DNA of 64,000 nt from Rhodoblastus sp963710275 (GCA_963710275.1 CAVPZS010000008.1:62001-126000); one strand, 5' to 3'. Counted from the stretch's first letter, positions 28,938 to 38,011 are shown. Numbers and translations are program-made. The notes: generated by a model not told the origin, from the sequence alone.

Positions 28938-30442
28938 TCGCGGCGGGGAAGGACGTCACCTTCCTCTGTCCCGGCCTGACCCTGGAGCCTGAGCGCGAAG
29001 CGCGGCGGCAAGTCATGGCGGCAAGTTCTCCCGCGGATTGGTCGTCCGACGCGATCGAGCAGTCGCGCACGCCGCTGGGACCAGGCGGCGAAGTCGCCGC
29101 CAAGCTGGTCCACGGCTCGGATTTTCCCTATCGCGCCGCCCCCGGCGCAGCGCCGATCGATTATGACGGCCTCGGGCTTCGCGGCTCCCATGCCGAGGGC
29201 GGGCTGAGCAATGTTTGGGGCGCGTCCCTGGCGCCCTATCGCTTCGAGGATATCCGCAACTGGCCGGCGCAGGCGCGTGACCTGGAAGCCGCGCATGACG
29301 CCGTCTTGCGCTTGATGCCCGTTTCGGCGATGCGCGACGATATCGCAGCCTTCTTGCCGCTGCCCGCGGGCGATTTCGGCAAGCCGCGCACGGGGCGCCA
29401 GGTCGCGCGCCTGCTCGACAATGCGGCGCGCCATCGCGACGATCTGGCGCGGCAGGGAGTTATTTGCGGCCGCGCCCGCGTCGCCGCGCGCTTCGATGAC
29501 GGCTGCAATGATTGCGGGCGCTGCCTGCACGGCTGTCCGCGCAATCTCATCTATCGATCCGGCGACACCGCGCGAGCCATGGCGGCGTCGGGACGCGCCC
29601 GCCTGATCAGCGGCGTCGTGGTCGAACGCCTGCGCGAGGACGAACACGGCGTCGTCATTGCCGGGCGGGACGCTAAGGGCGCATCCACAGAGTTTTCCGG
29701 CGAACGCGCTTTTCTCGCCGCCGGCCCCGTCCATTCCACCGCCATCCTGCTGCGCTCGCTGGGCTGGCATGGCCGCAAGGTGGATATTCTGGATTCGCAA
29801 TATTTCGTCTTTCCGATGCTCCAGGCGATGGCGAGCCCCGATGTCGTCCGCGAGGCCATGCCGACCCTGGCGCAGGGCCTGCTGGAAATCCTTGACGCGG
29901 ACCTCAGCCCCTACGCCATCCATGTCCAGCTTTACGGTTACAACGACCTGCTGCGCGGCATCCTTGCGCAAAAGCTCGGGCCGCTGAAAAAAATCTTTCC
30001 CGAAAACCTGCTGCTCGGCCGCTTCCTGCTGGCGCAGGCCTATCTGCACTCCGACCATTCCGGCCGGATCGAGGCGACCCTGGTCAAGGAAGGCGGCGGC
30101 GACCGCCTGATCTTGCGCCCGCGCGTCGCGCCGGGGACGAAACCGCTGGTCGGGCGCGTGCTGCGGAAACTCATGCGCCTCGCGCCGAGCCTCAAGGCCG
30201 CGCCATTGGCGCCGCTGGCGCAGATCACCGAACCGGGCAGGGGGTTTCATTGCGGCGGCAGCTTTCCGATGGCCGACGATCCGCGTCCGGGCCAGACCGA
30301 CGCATTGGGGCGGCCCTGCGGCTGGCGGCGCGCCCATGTCGTCGATTCCACGGTGTTTCCCAGCATCGCCGCGACCACCATCACCCAGACCGTCATGGCC
30401 AACGCCTGGCGCATCGGCCGCGCGGCGGAGATTTGTTCATGA
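28883..30442 (+). CDS. GMC-like FAD oxidoreductase with a ferredoxin-type cysteine motif
   Basis: A 519-residue flavoprotein. The dinucleotide-binding loop GTGPAGVACAAG lies at 6-17, and the C-terminus has the GMC-type closure HVVDSTVFPSIAATTITQT with a preceding HCGGSFPM. In the middle (about residues 208-219) is CNDCGRCLHGCP, spaced C-x2-C-x2-C-x3-C-P, the pattern of a [4Fe-4S] cluster. That suggests an enzyme passing electrons from FAD to an Fe-S centre rather than straight to oxygen. ATG 28883 lies inside the previous gene with GGAAGGAAAC before it. The stop overlaps the next ATG by four bases. The substrate is unknown. Confidence 0.82.
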   Translation: MHYVIGTGPAGVACAAGLIAAGKDVTFLCPGLTLEPEREARRQVMAASSPADWSSDAIEQSRTPLGPGGEVAAKLVHGSDFPYRAAPGAAPIDYDGLGLRGSHAEGGLSNVWGASLAPYRFEDIRNWPAQARDLEAAHDAVLRLMPVSAMRDDIAAFLPLPAGDFGKPRTGRQVARLLDNAARHRDDLARQGVICGRARVAARFDDGCNDCGRCLHGCPRNLIYRSGDTARAMAASGRARLISGVVVERLREDEHGVVIAGRDAKGASTEFSGERAFLAAGPVHSTAILLRSLGWHGRKVDILDSQYFVFPMLQAMASPDVVREAMPTLAQGLLEILDADLSPYAIHVQLYGYNDLLRGILAQKLGPLKKIFPENLLLGRFLLAQAYLHSDHSGRIEATLVKEGGGDRLILRPRVAPGTKPLVGRVLRKLMRLAPSLKAAPLAPLAQITEPGRGFHCGGSFPMADDPRPGQTDALGRPCGWRRAHVVDSTVFPSIAATTITQTVMANAWRIGRAAEICS

Positions 30443-31290
30443 GTGAAATGCCCATGCTGGCGCTGACGGGGGCCAATGGCTACGTCGGCGCCCTGATCGC
30501 CCGCGCGCTGGCGGAAAATTTTCGCGTCGTCGGCCTGGCCCGCCGGCCGGGCGAGGGCCAAAAACCCTGGTCGCTGGCCATGAGCCAGGAGGACAGCCGC
30601 GCGGTTCTCGCGGGCTGTGATTGTCTCGTCCACGCCGCCTGGGACATGAAGGCCAGCGATCCGGAAAAACTGGAGCGCGAATGCGTCGAGGGATCGCGGC
30701 GGCTGTTCGCGGCGGCGCGCGACGCCGGCGTGAAAAACCTGGTGTTCATTTCCACCATCAGCGCCTTCGACGGCGCCCGCTCCGCCTATGGCAAGGCCAA
30801 GCTGCGGGTGGAGCGCATGGCGCTGGAGCAGGGCGGGACGGTGCTGCGGCTGGGGCTGGTCTGCGGCGAAGGCGGCATGCTCGGCAGCCTGCGCGCCATG
30901 ACGGGAAAGGCCCGCGTCATCCCGCTGATCGGCGACGGTTCGGCGCCGCAATATCTGCTCGGCGAGAACCGGTTGAAGGCCGCGGTCCTGCGCGCGGCGC
31001 AAGGGGAGTTCGCAAGCTTTGGCGCGCCGATCACCCTGGCCGATCCAAACCCCGTCGCCTTCGCCGATCTGCTGCGCAAGCTCGCCGCGGAACAGGGCGC
31101 CAAGCCGATCCTCGTTCCGATTCCCTGGCGGCTGATCCATGCCGGCCTGCGCGGCGCCGAACTGTCGGGGTTGAAACTCAATGTGCGCAGCGACAGCGTC
31201 ATCAGTTTTGTTTTCCAGAACCCCGCGCCGGATTTCTCCGCCCTGGGACAACTCTCGATCGACGCCGGTTTCGCCGGTTTTGCCACATGA
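30439..31290 (+). CDS. NAD-dependent epimerase/dehydratase-type SDR protein
   Basis: A 283-residue extended short-chain dehydrogenase. The nucleotide-binding glycine motif is LTGANGYVGALIA (9-21), the catalytic segment is STISAF with YGKAK (YxxxK), and the C-terminal substrate part contains IPLIGDGSAPQYLL. It probably modifies a nucleotide sugar or a lipid-linked sugar. Its ATG overlaps the stop of the flavoprotein gene (ATGA) and its stop overlaps the next ATG (ATGA), so the four genes are translationally coupled. The exact reaction is not predictable. Confidence 0.87.
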   Translation: MSEMPMLALTGANGYVGALIARALAENFRVVGLARRPGEGQKPWSLAMSQEDSRAVLAGCDCLVHAAWDMKASDPEKLERECVEGSRRLFAAARDAGVKNLVFISTISAFDGARSAYGKAKLRVERMALEQGGTVLRLGLVCGEGGMLGSLRAMTGKARVIPLIGDGSAPQYLLGENRLKAAVLRAAQGEFASFGAPITLADPNPVAFADLLRKLAAEQGAKPILVPIPWRLIHAGLRGAELSGLKLNVRSDSVISFVFQNPAPDFSALGQLSIDAGFAGFAT

Positions 31291-32831
31291 GCGAAGCCGC
31301 GCCCGCCAGCCGTCAGCGCCTGCTGCATCTCGGTCTGTTCGCCGGCTTTTCCGCCGCCTATTTCTTCGCCGCGATCACGCGCGCCAGCCAGGCCCGGTTC
31401 TGGATGGACGAAGTCCTGGCGGTGACCACGGCGCGCCGCGCCGATTTTACCGAGATTTTCAAGGCGATCTGGGCCGGGGCCGAATTTTCGCCGCCAACCT
31501 ATCACATGGCTCTGCACCTCACCTTGTTCGATCCGGCGCTGGCCCACAGCCTGCTGGCGCCGCGCGCGCTGTCGATCCTGGCCGTCTATGGCGCCGCCTG
31601 CGTGGTGTTGCTGCTGCTGCTGGGGCGCGTTCCGACGCTGGTCGCGCTGCTCGGCTTCGGCCTGACGCTGAACTCGATCCTGTTCATATTCGCCGTCCAG
31701 GCGCGTCCCTACGGCCTCGTCGCCCTGTGCGCGGCGCTGGCCTTCTGGCTATGGGATGCGCGCGGCGGCGCGAAAGCCTTTCCGGCCACGCGCGCCGTGG
31801 CGCTCTGGCTGACCTTGAGCCTTTGCGTCAGCCTGCATTTCTATGGCGTCATCATCGTCGCCGCGGTCGGGATCTGCGAATTGCTGTGGCTGGCGTCGAA
31901 GCATATCTGGCGCTGGCCCGTCTGGTTGGCGCTGGCCGGCGTGCTTGCGCCCTTGGCCGCCTGGGCGCCGCTGGCGCGCCATCTCGCGGCCATGAACGGC
32001 CAGGACCACAATGCGCCCGGCTATTACGCTGCGCCGACGCTGGACGCCTTCCAGGACGCCTTGCTTTTCACCTTCTTCGGCTGGCGCAGCGCGATCCTCT
32101 TCGCCGCAGCCGGGGTCACGCTTGCGGCTTTCGCTCTGCTGGCGCGGCGGGGGCAGGCCGCGATCACGACCGATCCGGCCGCCGACGACGGTCCGCTGTT
32201 TCTCGTCACGGTCGCGCTGGCCGCAATTCCCTTCATCGGCTTCGCTTTGGCGGTGTTCGTGACCGGGTCCTTTTCCGCCCGTTATGTCTCTGCCGCCGCG
32301 CTGGCGCCGGGGCTGGCGCTGGCGCTGGCGCTCGGGCGCCTTCAGGCGGGAAAAGCGACAGCGCTGGTCCTCGCGCCTTTGACCATGCTGGTTCTGCTCA
32401 GCCGGGCGGATGGCCGCGACGACATCGGCGCGCCGCTGACGCTGGTCGCGGGACGTCCGGCGGCGGAAAAAATCGTCATCGGCGAGGGCAAGCTTTTCAT
32501 CGAACTCTGGGAGGCGGCAGACGTGGCGAATCGCGCCCGCCTCGTCTTCCTGGCGCGGCCGCGGGACCAGCAAAGCATGGACCCGACCAATGAGAACCAG
32601 GTCTTGCGGCTGGCCGGGCTCTACGCCGACATGAACGTCGAGCCGCTCGACGCCTTCCTCGCGCAAAACCAGCCCTTCGCGCTGCTTTACCGGGCGGGCG
32701 CGAGCAATGACGACACCTATCCGGCCCTGGCGCGAAAATGCCTGATCGGCCCCGTGGAGGCTATGGCCGAGGGGGCGGCGCTCTATCACGTCGATCCGGC
32801 GAAGGCGGGAGCCTGTCAGGCGAAAAATTAG
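31287..32831 (+). CDS. GT-C type membrane glycosyltransferase-like protein (GT39/ArnT-like)
   Basis: A 514-residue polytopic protein with about ten hydrophobic segments in the first ~390 residues and a soluble C-terminal part. The first extracytoplasmic loop carries ARFWMDEVLAVTTAR. The Asp-Glu pair in this position is the hallmark of GT-C enzymes that use polyprenyl-phosphate sugars. It closes the operon that starts with a polyprenyl-phosphate sugar transferase, which fits donor synthesis followed by transfer in the periplasm. The acceptor is unknown. The stop at 32831 is followed by about 260 bp without a gene before an IS element. Confidence 0.8.
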   Translation: MSEAAPASRQRLLHLGLFAGFSAAYFFAAITRASQARFWMDEVLAVTTARRADFTEIFKAIWAGAEFSPPTYHMALHLTLFDPALAHSLLAPRALSILAVYGAACVVLLLLLGRVPTLVALLGFGLTLNSILFIFAVQARPYGLVALCAALAFWLWDARGGAKAFPATRAVALWLTLSLCVSLHFYGVIIVAAVGICELLWLASKHIWRWPVWLALAGVLAPLAAWAPLARHLAAMNGQDHNAPGYYAAPTLDAFQDALLFTFFGWRSAILFAAAGVTLAAFALLARRGQAAITTDPAADDGPLFLVTVALAAIPFIGFALAVFVTGSFSARYVSAAALAPGLALALALGRLQAGKATALVLAPLTMLVLLSRADGRDDIGAPLTLVAGRPAAEKIVIGEGKLFIELWEAADVANRARLVFLARPRDQQSMDPTNENQVLRLAGLYADMNVEPLDAFLAQNQPFALLYRAGASNDDTYPALARKCLIGPVEAMAEGAALYHVDPAKAGACQAKN

Positions 32832-33089
32832 GCGTTCAAATTGACGCCTGGCGCCCGAACGCGCACGCGCCGGCCAGCCAATCTGATATCCGAGCCTTCA
32901 AGGTCTGCCTGCGGCGGATTGCGGAAATCGGACGAAAGCCCGGATTCGGGCTCCAACCGGTCGATGGCGCAATGGGCACGAATGCGCCACGTGGAACTCG
33001 ATTAGGTCAAACCAGCATGAACTCGTTGCCGATGCCGCGAGTGCAGCCGCAAATGGCGGCTCGCATTTGGAGGAGTTAGACCAGACTAG
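32832..33089. other. Gene-free spacer between the glycan operon and the IS1380 element
   Basis: About 260 bp with no ORF that I can support, no RNA gene and no clear hairpin. It ends in the CTAG target duplication of the IS element (33086-33089). Confidence 0.6.
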
Positions 33090-34720
33090 CCCGCTTTATG
33101 CAGCCCTTTAGCAATTTCGTGGCGAGAACCGCGTCGCTTGCATGACGGAAGACGGATTCCGCTCGGTTCCGCGCACGCCCGTTCGTCTTCGGCGACGAAC
33201 CAAAGGGTGGGCGAAAAATGTTTGCGAATTGGCGGGAAGGGCTCGATGTTTTGGGGCGCTGCGCCCCGGCTTTCAGGTGACGAGGCGCGGGATGCGGGTC
33301 AGCGCGAGGCGCAGAATGTCCTGGCTTGGGCACGACGTTGGCAAATGAAGCTTGATCATCGTCTTCATCTCGACGACGCGCGCGGCGATTTTGATCAGCC
33401 GCAGGCGCAAGGTGTCGAATTGCGCGACGCGCCACATCGAACGCCGCGGCATTGACGCGCGCAGGCCCCAAAGGAGCCAATAAGCGCCGGCGTGCAGGAA
33501 CAGCCGGAACTGGTTGGCCGTGGCCTTGGTGCAGGAGGTGCGGTCCGCCGCCAGATGCGTTTTCCACGACTTGATATGGTTTTCTGCCCGCCCGCGCCGG
33601 CAGTAGACGTCCTCGTAAAGGACGCGGGCGTTGCGGGTCTTGAGGTTGGTGACGATGAAGCGCGTGTCCGGCCCTTCCGCGCCGACCTCGACGCGGGCGA
33701 CGATGCGCTCGACGCGGCTCCAGCTTTTGGCGCCGTGGAGAAATTCTTTGAAGCGGCGAGCTTTGCCGCCCTTGGGCGCCGCCTCGAAGCGCGCCTTTGT
33801 GCTGGCCTCAAGCCCCTCGATATGCCGGCGCAGCGTCGATGTCGGCGCGACGCCGAAAATGAAGTCCAGCCCTTCAGTCCGACACCAGTCGAGAACCTGC
33901 GGCGAACAATAATGACTGTCGCCGCGCAGGAGGACTTCGGTTCGCGGCCAGTTGGCGCGGATCGCACGAAGCAGGCGGCGCAGAAAAGGGCGAACCTCCT
34001 TGCCGCCTGGCCGCCTGGCGGGGCGAAGAACGGCGGCGACGAAACGCCCGTCGCCGTCGAACACCACGATCGGCTGGAAGCCGTATTCGTCGTAATGGGC
34101 ATTGAACAGGCGCAATTGCTGGCCGCCGTGCACAGCATCGAACGTGTCGTCAATGTCGAGCACGATCCGCTTGGGAACCTGCTTGAAGGAGCCGCAATAG
34201 AGATCGACCATGGCGTAGCCCATGCGCAGCAAGGCGCGGGCGTCCGGCAGGTTCTCCAGCCGGGAAATGGTCGACTGCGAACACAGTTCGCGATCGGACG
34301 GCGCAAGATCGAGCGCCATTTTGAACATGGGGTCGCTTCGCAAGGCGCCGGCGTCGTTACCGTCTTCATAGCCCGCGCCGATCATCAGCAGGCGAAAGCG
34401 GATGATGTCGGCGAGCGTGTGGGTGATCAAGTCGGGCGCGCGCGGATCGACCAGGCAAGCGGCCAACCGATCGGCGACGCCAAGACGTTGCTCGACCTCG
34501 CGCAAGACCAGAACGCCGCCGTCCGACGACAGCAAACCGCCGTCGAATTTAGCCACAACGGATTTGCCGGAGACGGGTGACAAGCCGGGCAGCGGCAGCA
34601 TAGGATCGGTCATGGCGGATGTGGCCTCGCGGAAACGGCGCGGATTGGAGTAAGCAACCAAATCCTACGCTGCTTCAAACGCTTAAGCTACATCCGCCAA
34701 CCTGCCGTGAATTATCCAGG
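33090..34720. mobile_element. IS1380-family insertion sequence, complete
   Basis: The element is 1631 bp. It is flanked by a 4-bp direct repeat CTAG (33086-33089 and 34721-34724), the duplication length expected for IS1380. Inward-reading ends are CCCGCTTTATGCA (left) and CCTGGATAATTCA (right), matching at 8 of 13 positions. It encodes one transposase on the minus strand. It inserted at the stop codon of the hydrolase gene, whose TAG lies inside the CTAG target. Confidence 0.85.
33273..34613 (-). CDS. IS1380-family transposase
   Basis: A 446-residue DDE transposase. The N-terminal region has FDGGLLSSDGGVLVLREVE, typical of the family. The catalytic core shows IVLDIDDTFDAVHG, then RGDSHYCSPQVL, and a C-terminal Glu region in YCRRGRAENHIKSWK. 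The length and these three blocks match IS1380 transposases. ATG 34613 is used because it begins the conserved MTDPMLPLPGLSP; the frame is open to 34661. It looks intact, so the element may still be active. Confidence 0.93.
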   Translation of the reverse strand: MTDPMLPLPGLSPVSGKSVVAKFDGGLLSSDGGVLVLREVEQRLGVADRLAACLVDPRAPDLITHTLADIIRFRLLMIGAGYEDGNDAGALRSDPMFKMALDLAPSDRELCSQSTISRLENLPDARALLRMGYAMVDLYCGSFKQVPKRIVLDIDDTFDAVHGGQQLRLFNAHYDEYGFQPIVVFDGDGRFVAAVLRPARRPGGKEVRPFLRRLLRAIRANWPRTEVLLRGDSHYCSPQVLDWCRTEGLDFIFGVAPTSTLRRHIEGLEASTKARFEAAPKGGKARRFKEFLHGAKSWSRVERIVARVEVGAEGPDTRFIVTNLKTRNARVLYEDVYCRRGRAENHIKSWKTHLAADRTSCTKATANQFRLFLHAGAYWLLWGLRASMPRRSMWRVAQFDTLRLRLIKIAARVVEMKTMIKLHLPTSCPSQDILRLALTRIPRLVT

Positions 34721-34957
34721 CTAGTTACCCGCCGAAGGCGGATCACCAAGCCAACCCATGAACTCGGAGACATGCTGCGCCCAAAGGTCGGGCCGCGTCA
34801 TCGTGAAATGTCCGGGAGATGACTGTGTTCCCGGTTGAACAACGTAACGCCCTTGCGACAGCTTGGGCACTGTCGTTTGTAGAACCTCCAGCCGGTCAGG
34901 ATTGAACTCGTCGTCAGAAAAGTTAAGCGCGAATATTTTAGTTTTGATATTCGAAAA

Positions 34958-34977
34958 GCGGCTTATCCCTTTGAATC
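34958..34977. repeat. Left terminal inverted repeat of the IS1595-family transposon
   Basis: GCGGCTTATCCCTTTGAATC reads inward here and, as its exact complement, at 38012-38031. It is preceded by the target duplication TTCGAAAA (34950-34957). Confidence 0.95.
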
Positions 34978-35042
34978 CGGTCACTCCATAGGTAGCGTCG
35001 CCACGGCTTGACGCCCGCGCTAGATGTTCTAAATTCGTTCTC

Positions 35043-35981
35043 ATGACGAGCCGCTGGAAATACGACCGCCCAATGTCTCGATCCGCCTTCAACAAGCGGT
35101 TCCCCGATGACGCGGCCTGCGCTCGCTTCCTCTTCGAAAAACGCTGGCCAAACGGCTTCGTCTGCCCGGCTTGCAGCGGGCAGAAGGGTTGGGAACTCAC
35201 CACCAAGCGCTTCACCTATGAATGCGCCGCATGCGGCCGTCAGACATCCGTCACCGCCGGCACCGTCTTCCACCGCAGCCATCTCGACCTGCTGACCTGG
35301 TTTCAGGCCATCTATGCCGTCGCCAGCCATTCCAACGGCATATCTGCGCTACAACTCCAAGCGCAGCTCGGTCTCGGATCTTACAAGACCGCCTGGCTAA
35401 TGCTGCAGAAGCTCCGCCGCGCCATGGTCGATCCGGATCGATCCCTGCTCGAAGACCTCGTCGAAGTCGACGAGAGCGACATTCCCTATCGCACCAAGGC
35501 CGACCCGATCGCCGGCGGACAAGGCCGCAGCGCCGTCGGTAAGCTACATTTCATCGGCGCGATCGAACTCTCGCCCGACGGCCATCCGAGGCGCATACGT
35601 TTAGCGCCGCTGCAAGACTTCACCGCGCCCAGTATCAAGGCCTTCGTCACCGGCGCCGTAGAGCCAGGCGCAACGATCCTCAGCGACGGCTTCTCCGCCT
35701 ATCGCAGCCTCAAGGGCTACAACCACCAGCCCAAGGTCGTCGGCAAAATGGCGGCGCATATAGTCCTGCCGTGGATTCATCGCGTCTTCGCCAACTTCAA
35801 GCGATGGGCGCTTGGCACCTATCACGGCGTCCGCGCGACGCATCTGCGCCGCTATCTCGAAGAGTTCGTCTTTCGCTGGAATCGCCGACGCCACATGAAA
35901 TCGTCCTTCGACATGCTGCTCGGCATCGCCGCTGGATTGCCGCATGTCGGCTATCGACAGTTCGTCGATCAAAGCGCCTGA
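35043..35981 (+). CDS. IS1595-family transposase
   Basis: A 312-residue transposase. An N-terminal zinc ribbon (Cys 41, 44, 61 and 64; CPAC and CAAC) is followed by the ISXO2-like catalytic domain with Asp143 (VEVDESDIP), Asp215 (ILSDGFSAY) and the HRVFANFKRW block (His246, Asn251), which replaces the usual Glu in this family. The C-terminal FRWNRRRHMKSSFDMLL is also typical. ATG 35043 sits 85 bp inside the left end. Its last 13 bases overlap the convergent GIY-YIG-like gene. The gene appears intact. Confidence 0.93.
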   Translation: MTSRWKYDRPMSRSAFNKRFPDDAACARFLFEKRWPNGFVCPACSGQKGWELTTKRFTYECAACGRQTSVTAGTVFHRSHLDLLTWFQAIYAVASHSNGISALQLQAQLGLGSYKTAWLMLQKLRRAMVDPDRSLLEDLVEVDESDIPYRTKADPIAGGQGRSAVGKLHFIGAIELSPDGHPRRIRLAPLQDFTAPSIKAFVTGAVEPGATILSDGFSAYRSLKGYNHQPKVVGKMAAHIVLPWIHRVFANFKRWALGTYHGVRATHLRRYLEEFVFRWNRRRHMKSSFDMLLGIAAGLPHVGYRQFVDQSA

Positions 35982-36496
35982 CCGCTCAAAATTTTCGTCA
36001 TAGCCCGCCATTCCGCGTCGTGAACACGCACACAATGTACAATTTTTGCGATCAGACCTGGCGTCTCAACATACCGCCAGCGTCCACCATGAAACGGAAC
36101 AGGCACGCTATCCATTCGAGCAACATTAGCGCGCACAATCTCACTTAAGCCGTTCAAATGATCGTCTGTTTTCTTCATTTCGCGCCGCAATGCCGAGTAA
36201 AGCTTAAAATGTCCACAACGTTCCTTAAATTCACGCCTAATATCACCTTCTAACTTCTTGACATCAGGCCATTCGTACTCAACCGGCGCAGGCCAATCTC
36301 CTACGATCTTCCATCCCTTTCTATTCGCCAATGGCGCGGTCAATCGCCTTGTCGTCACCGGATATCCGTCATTCAGCCAACGTTCCCGGGCTTCCTTATC
36401 CTTAGTCGCTCCAATCTTAATGACATGAGCCTGGTTATCCGGCTCCCACGCATACTGATTCAGCGACGAATTGAACGCGCAATAAATGATGTACAT
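35969..36496 (-). CDS. Passenger gene: GIY-YIG (T5orf172)-like protein
   Basis: A 175-residue protein. The N-terminal third has YIIYCAF, then VIKIGATKDKEARERWLN, and later KLEGDIRREFKERCGHFKLY. This spacing resembles the T5orf172 branch of the GIY-YIG nuclease fold (Tyr strand, KIG-x-T, downstream Arg, Glu helix). The second half is unlike anything I recognise. ATG 36496 has GGAGG five bases upstream and is preferred to GTG 36508. It is transcribed against the transposase and overlaps its end. A nuclease or DNA-binding role is inferred, not shown. Confidence 0.55.
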   Translation of the reverse strand: MYIIYCAFNSSLNQYAWEPDNQAHVIKIGATKDKEARERWLNDGYPVTTRRLTAPLANRKGWKIVGDWPAPVEYEWPDVKKLEGDIRREFKERCGHFKLYSALRREMKKTDDHLNGLSEIVRANVARMDSVPVPFHGGRWRYVETPGLIAKIVHCVRVHDAEWRAMTKILSGQAL

Positions 36497-36630
36497 GCCT
36501 GCCTCCACAAATTCGGCAGCGCCAACTTCACCGCGAAAACATTGTCGAAGAGTCCTGCATCGCTCAATTTTGAGAAGCTTTTCACCGACAACCCCAAAAA
36601 ACGATTAAAATACGCCAAAAGGAAAACGAA

Positions 36631-37137
36631 ATGACCCGCTCCACCGCCACTTTTCAAGTTCCCGCCCATGTCATATCGAACGGCGATGCGATCGAGGCTT
36701 GGCTCAACCATAATCAGCCGACAATTTTAGATTCCGCTACCATCCGCGCCGCCTTGCGCAACTCGTCTTCGATGCTCGAATATGATGAAAACGGCGACAT
36801 CGGCCGTTACGTTTTCGCCCTCGGCGACCGCGCCATCCTTACCAACACCGCGACGCTCGCCCGGCAAGCCGGATTCATCGTTAATGAAACTCCTGATGGC
36901 TGGACTGCGATCGAACCGATGTCTTGCTTCTGGGACGAAGAGCCTGGCGCGCACATGCGCTGGAGCGCGGAAATCTCCGACTTCGACGCCGGAATGGGGC
37001 CGTTCCCTGCGCTATGGATCGTCTACAGCGAAGTCACCAATGCCGACGACATCGAAGACAGCCAAGGCGACAACGGTTGGCTCGTAAAAGTCTCAAAGAC
37101 TCGCAACGCTTTGAGCGTCACCTACAAACATTCCTAA
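36631..37137 (+). CDS. Passenger gene: protein of unknown function
   Basis: A 168-residue acidic protein starting MTRSTATFQVPAHVISNGD. I do not recognise a domain. It is rich in Asp/Asn/Trp towards the C-terminus (MRWSAEISDFDAG, GDNGWLVKV). It lies between the divergent GIY-YIG-like gene and the toxin-antitoxin pair, about 75 bp before the latter, and is more A+T-rich than the host genes. A role as cargo or as an accessory of the module is possible but unsupported. Confidence 0.55.
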   Translation: MTRSTATFQVPAHVISNGDAIEAWLNHNQPTILDSATIRAALRNSSSMLEYDENGDIGRYVFALGDRAILTNTATLARQAGFIVNETPDGWTAIEPMSCFWDEEPGAHMRWSAEISDFDAGMGPFPALWIVYSEVTNADDIEDSQGDNGWLVKVSKTRNALSVTYKHS

Positions 37138-37211
37138 ACTCATACGCCTCACCGTCGGCTCTTGCTCAAATGCTCAGCCACTTGACAAATTATGAGTAAT
37201 CACTCATAGGA

Positions 37212-37592
37212 ATGAAAATGCCGCGCAAACTACAAGCCCCACGGCAACTCACATGGGTCGCTTCAAGCCTCAAAGATTACAAAGAGTTTCCGCTCGAGGT
37301 CCAAAGCGCTTTCGGCTTCCAACTGCATCTAGTGCAAACCGGTCAACATCCACCCTCCGCCAAGCCCTTAAAGGGCATAGCGCCAGGCGTGCTCGAACTG
37401 ATCGAGGTATACGATGGCGACGCCTATCGAGCCGTCTACACCATCCGGTTCGAGTCCGCCGTCTATGTCCTGCACGCCTTTCAGAAAAAATCGAAACACG
37501 GCATCAAGACGCCGAAGGCCGACATCGACCTGATCAAACAGCGACTCAAAGACGCTGAAACGCGTCACAACTCGACCAGCGATAAGGATTGA
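37212..37592 (+). CDS. RelE/HigB-type toxin (phage Gp49-like)
   Basis: A 126-residue basic protein. The sequence ASSLKDYKEFPLEVQSAFGF, then KPLKGIAPGVLELIE and YRAVYTIRFESAVYVLHAFQKKSKHG, matches the Gp49-like RelE/HigB superfamily, whose members cleave ribosome-bound mRNA. The conserved C-terminal FQKKSKHGIKTP is present. The stop lies 5 bases before the antitoxin ATG. The toxin-first order is the HigBA arrangement. Activity is inferred from family only. Confidence 0.88.
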   Translation: MKMPRKLQAPRQLTWVASSLKDYKEFPLEVQSAFGFQLHLVQTGQHPPSAKPLKGIAPGVLELIEVYDGDAYRAVYTIRFESAVYVLHAFQKKSKHGIKTPKADIDLIKQRLKDAETRHNSTSDKD

Positions 37593-37597
37593 GCACC

Positions 37598-37942
37598 ATG
37601 ACCACCCAGCAATCCGAGTTTCACGATACCGGCGCGAACATCTTCGCCGATCTCGGCCTTCCAGACGCCTCGACACATTTCCTCAAAGCACAGATCGTCG
37701 CCGAACTCTATCGCCTTACGACCGAACGAAACTTGACCCAAACCAAGGCCGGCGCCCTGATGGGCATCAGCCAGCCCGAAATTTCGCGCCTGTTCAAAGG
37801 CCATTTCCGCGAATATTCCATCGAACGGCTGATGGCATTCCTCACTGCCTTCGACCAGGATATCGAAATCCTGGTTCGCCCTCATGCAACAACCTCACAA
37901 GGCGAACGCCGCGGCAGCATCACCTTCAAGCCGGCGGCGTAA
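37598..37942 (+). CDS. XRE/HigA-type antitoxin
   Basis: A 114-residue protein with a helix-turn-helix of the XRE (HTH_37) type: ERNLTQTKAGALMGISQPEISRLFKG. It lies immediately downstream of the Gp49-like toxin and would both neutralise it and repress the pair. ATG 37598 is used; an upstream TTG overlaps the toxin stop. The module would stabilise the transposon in its host by post-segregational killing, a role inferred from family. Confidence 0.88.
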   Translation: MTTQQSEFHDTGANIFADLGLPDASTHFLKAQIVAELYRLTTERNLTQTKAGALMGISQPEISRLFKGHFREYSIERLMAFLTAFDQDIEILVRPHATTSQGERRGSITFKPAA

Positions 37943-38011
37943 CCGGCAAACGGCCACCTTCCGTAGGCCATAGCCGCTGACGCAAAGCTTATACAAAATC
38001 TAGAGCAGCCT

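Noticed and set aside
32738..33079. ORF of 113 codons after the GT-C gene
   Set aside because: It starts inside the previous gene in another frame, has no ribosome site and no recognisable domain.
33084..33096. ACTAGCC at both ends as part of the IS1380 inverted repeat
   Set aside because: CTAG is better explained as the 4-bp target duplication, which is the length IS1380 makes; the true ends then start CC and still match partly.
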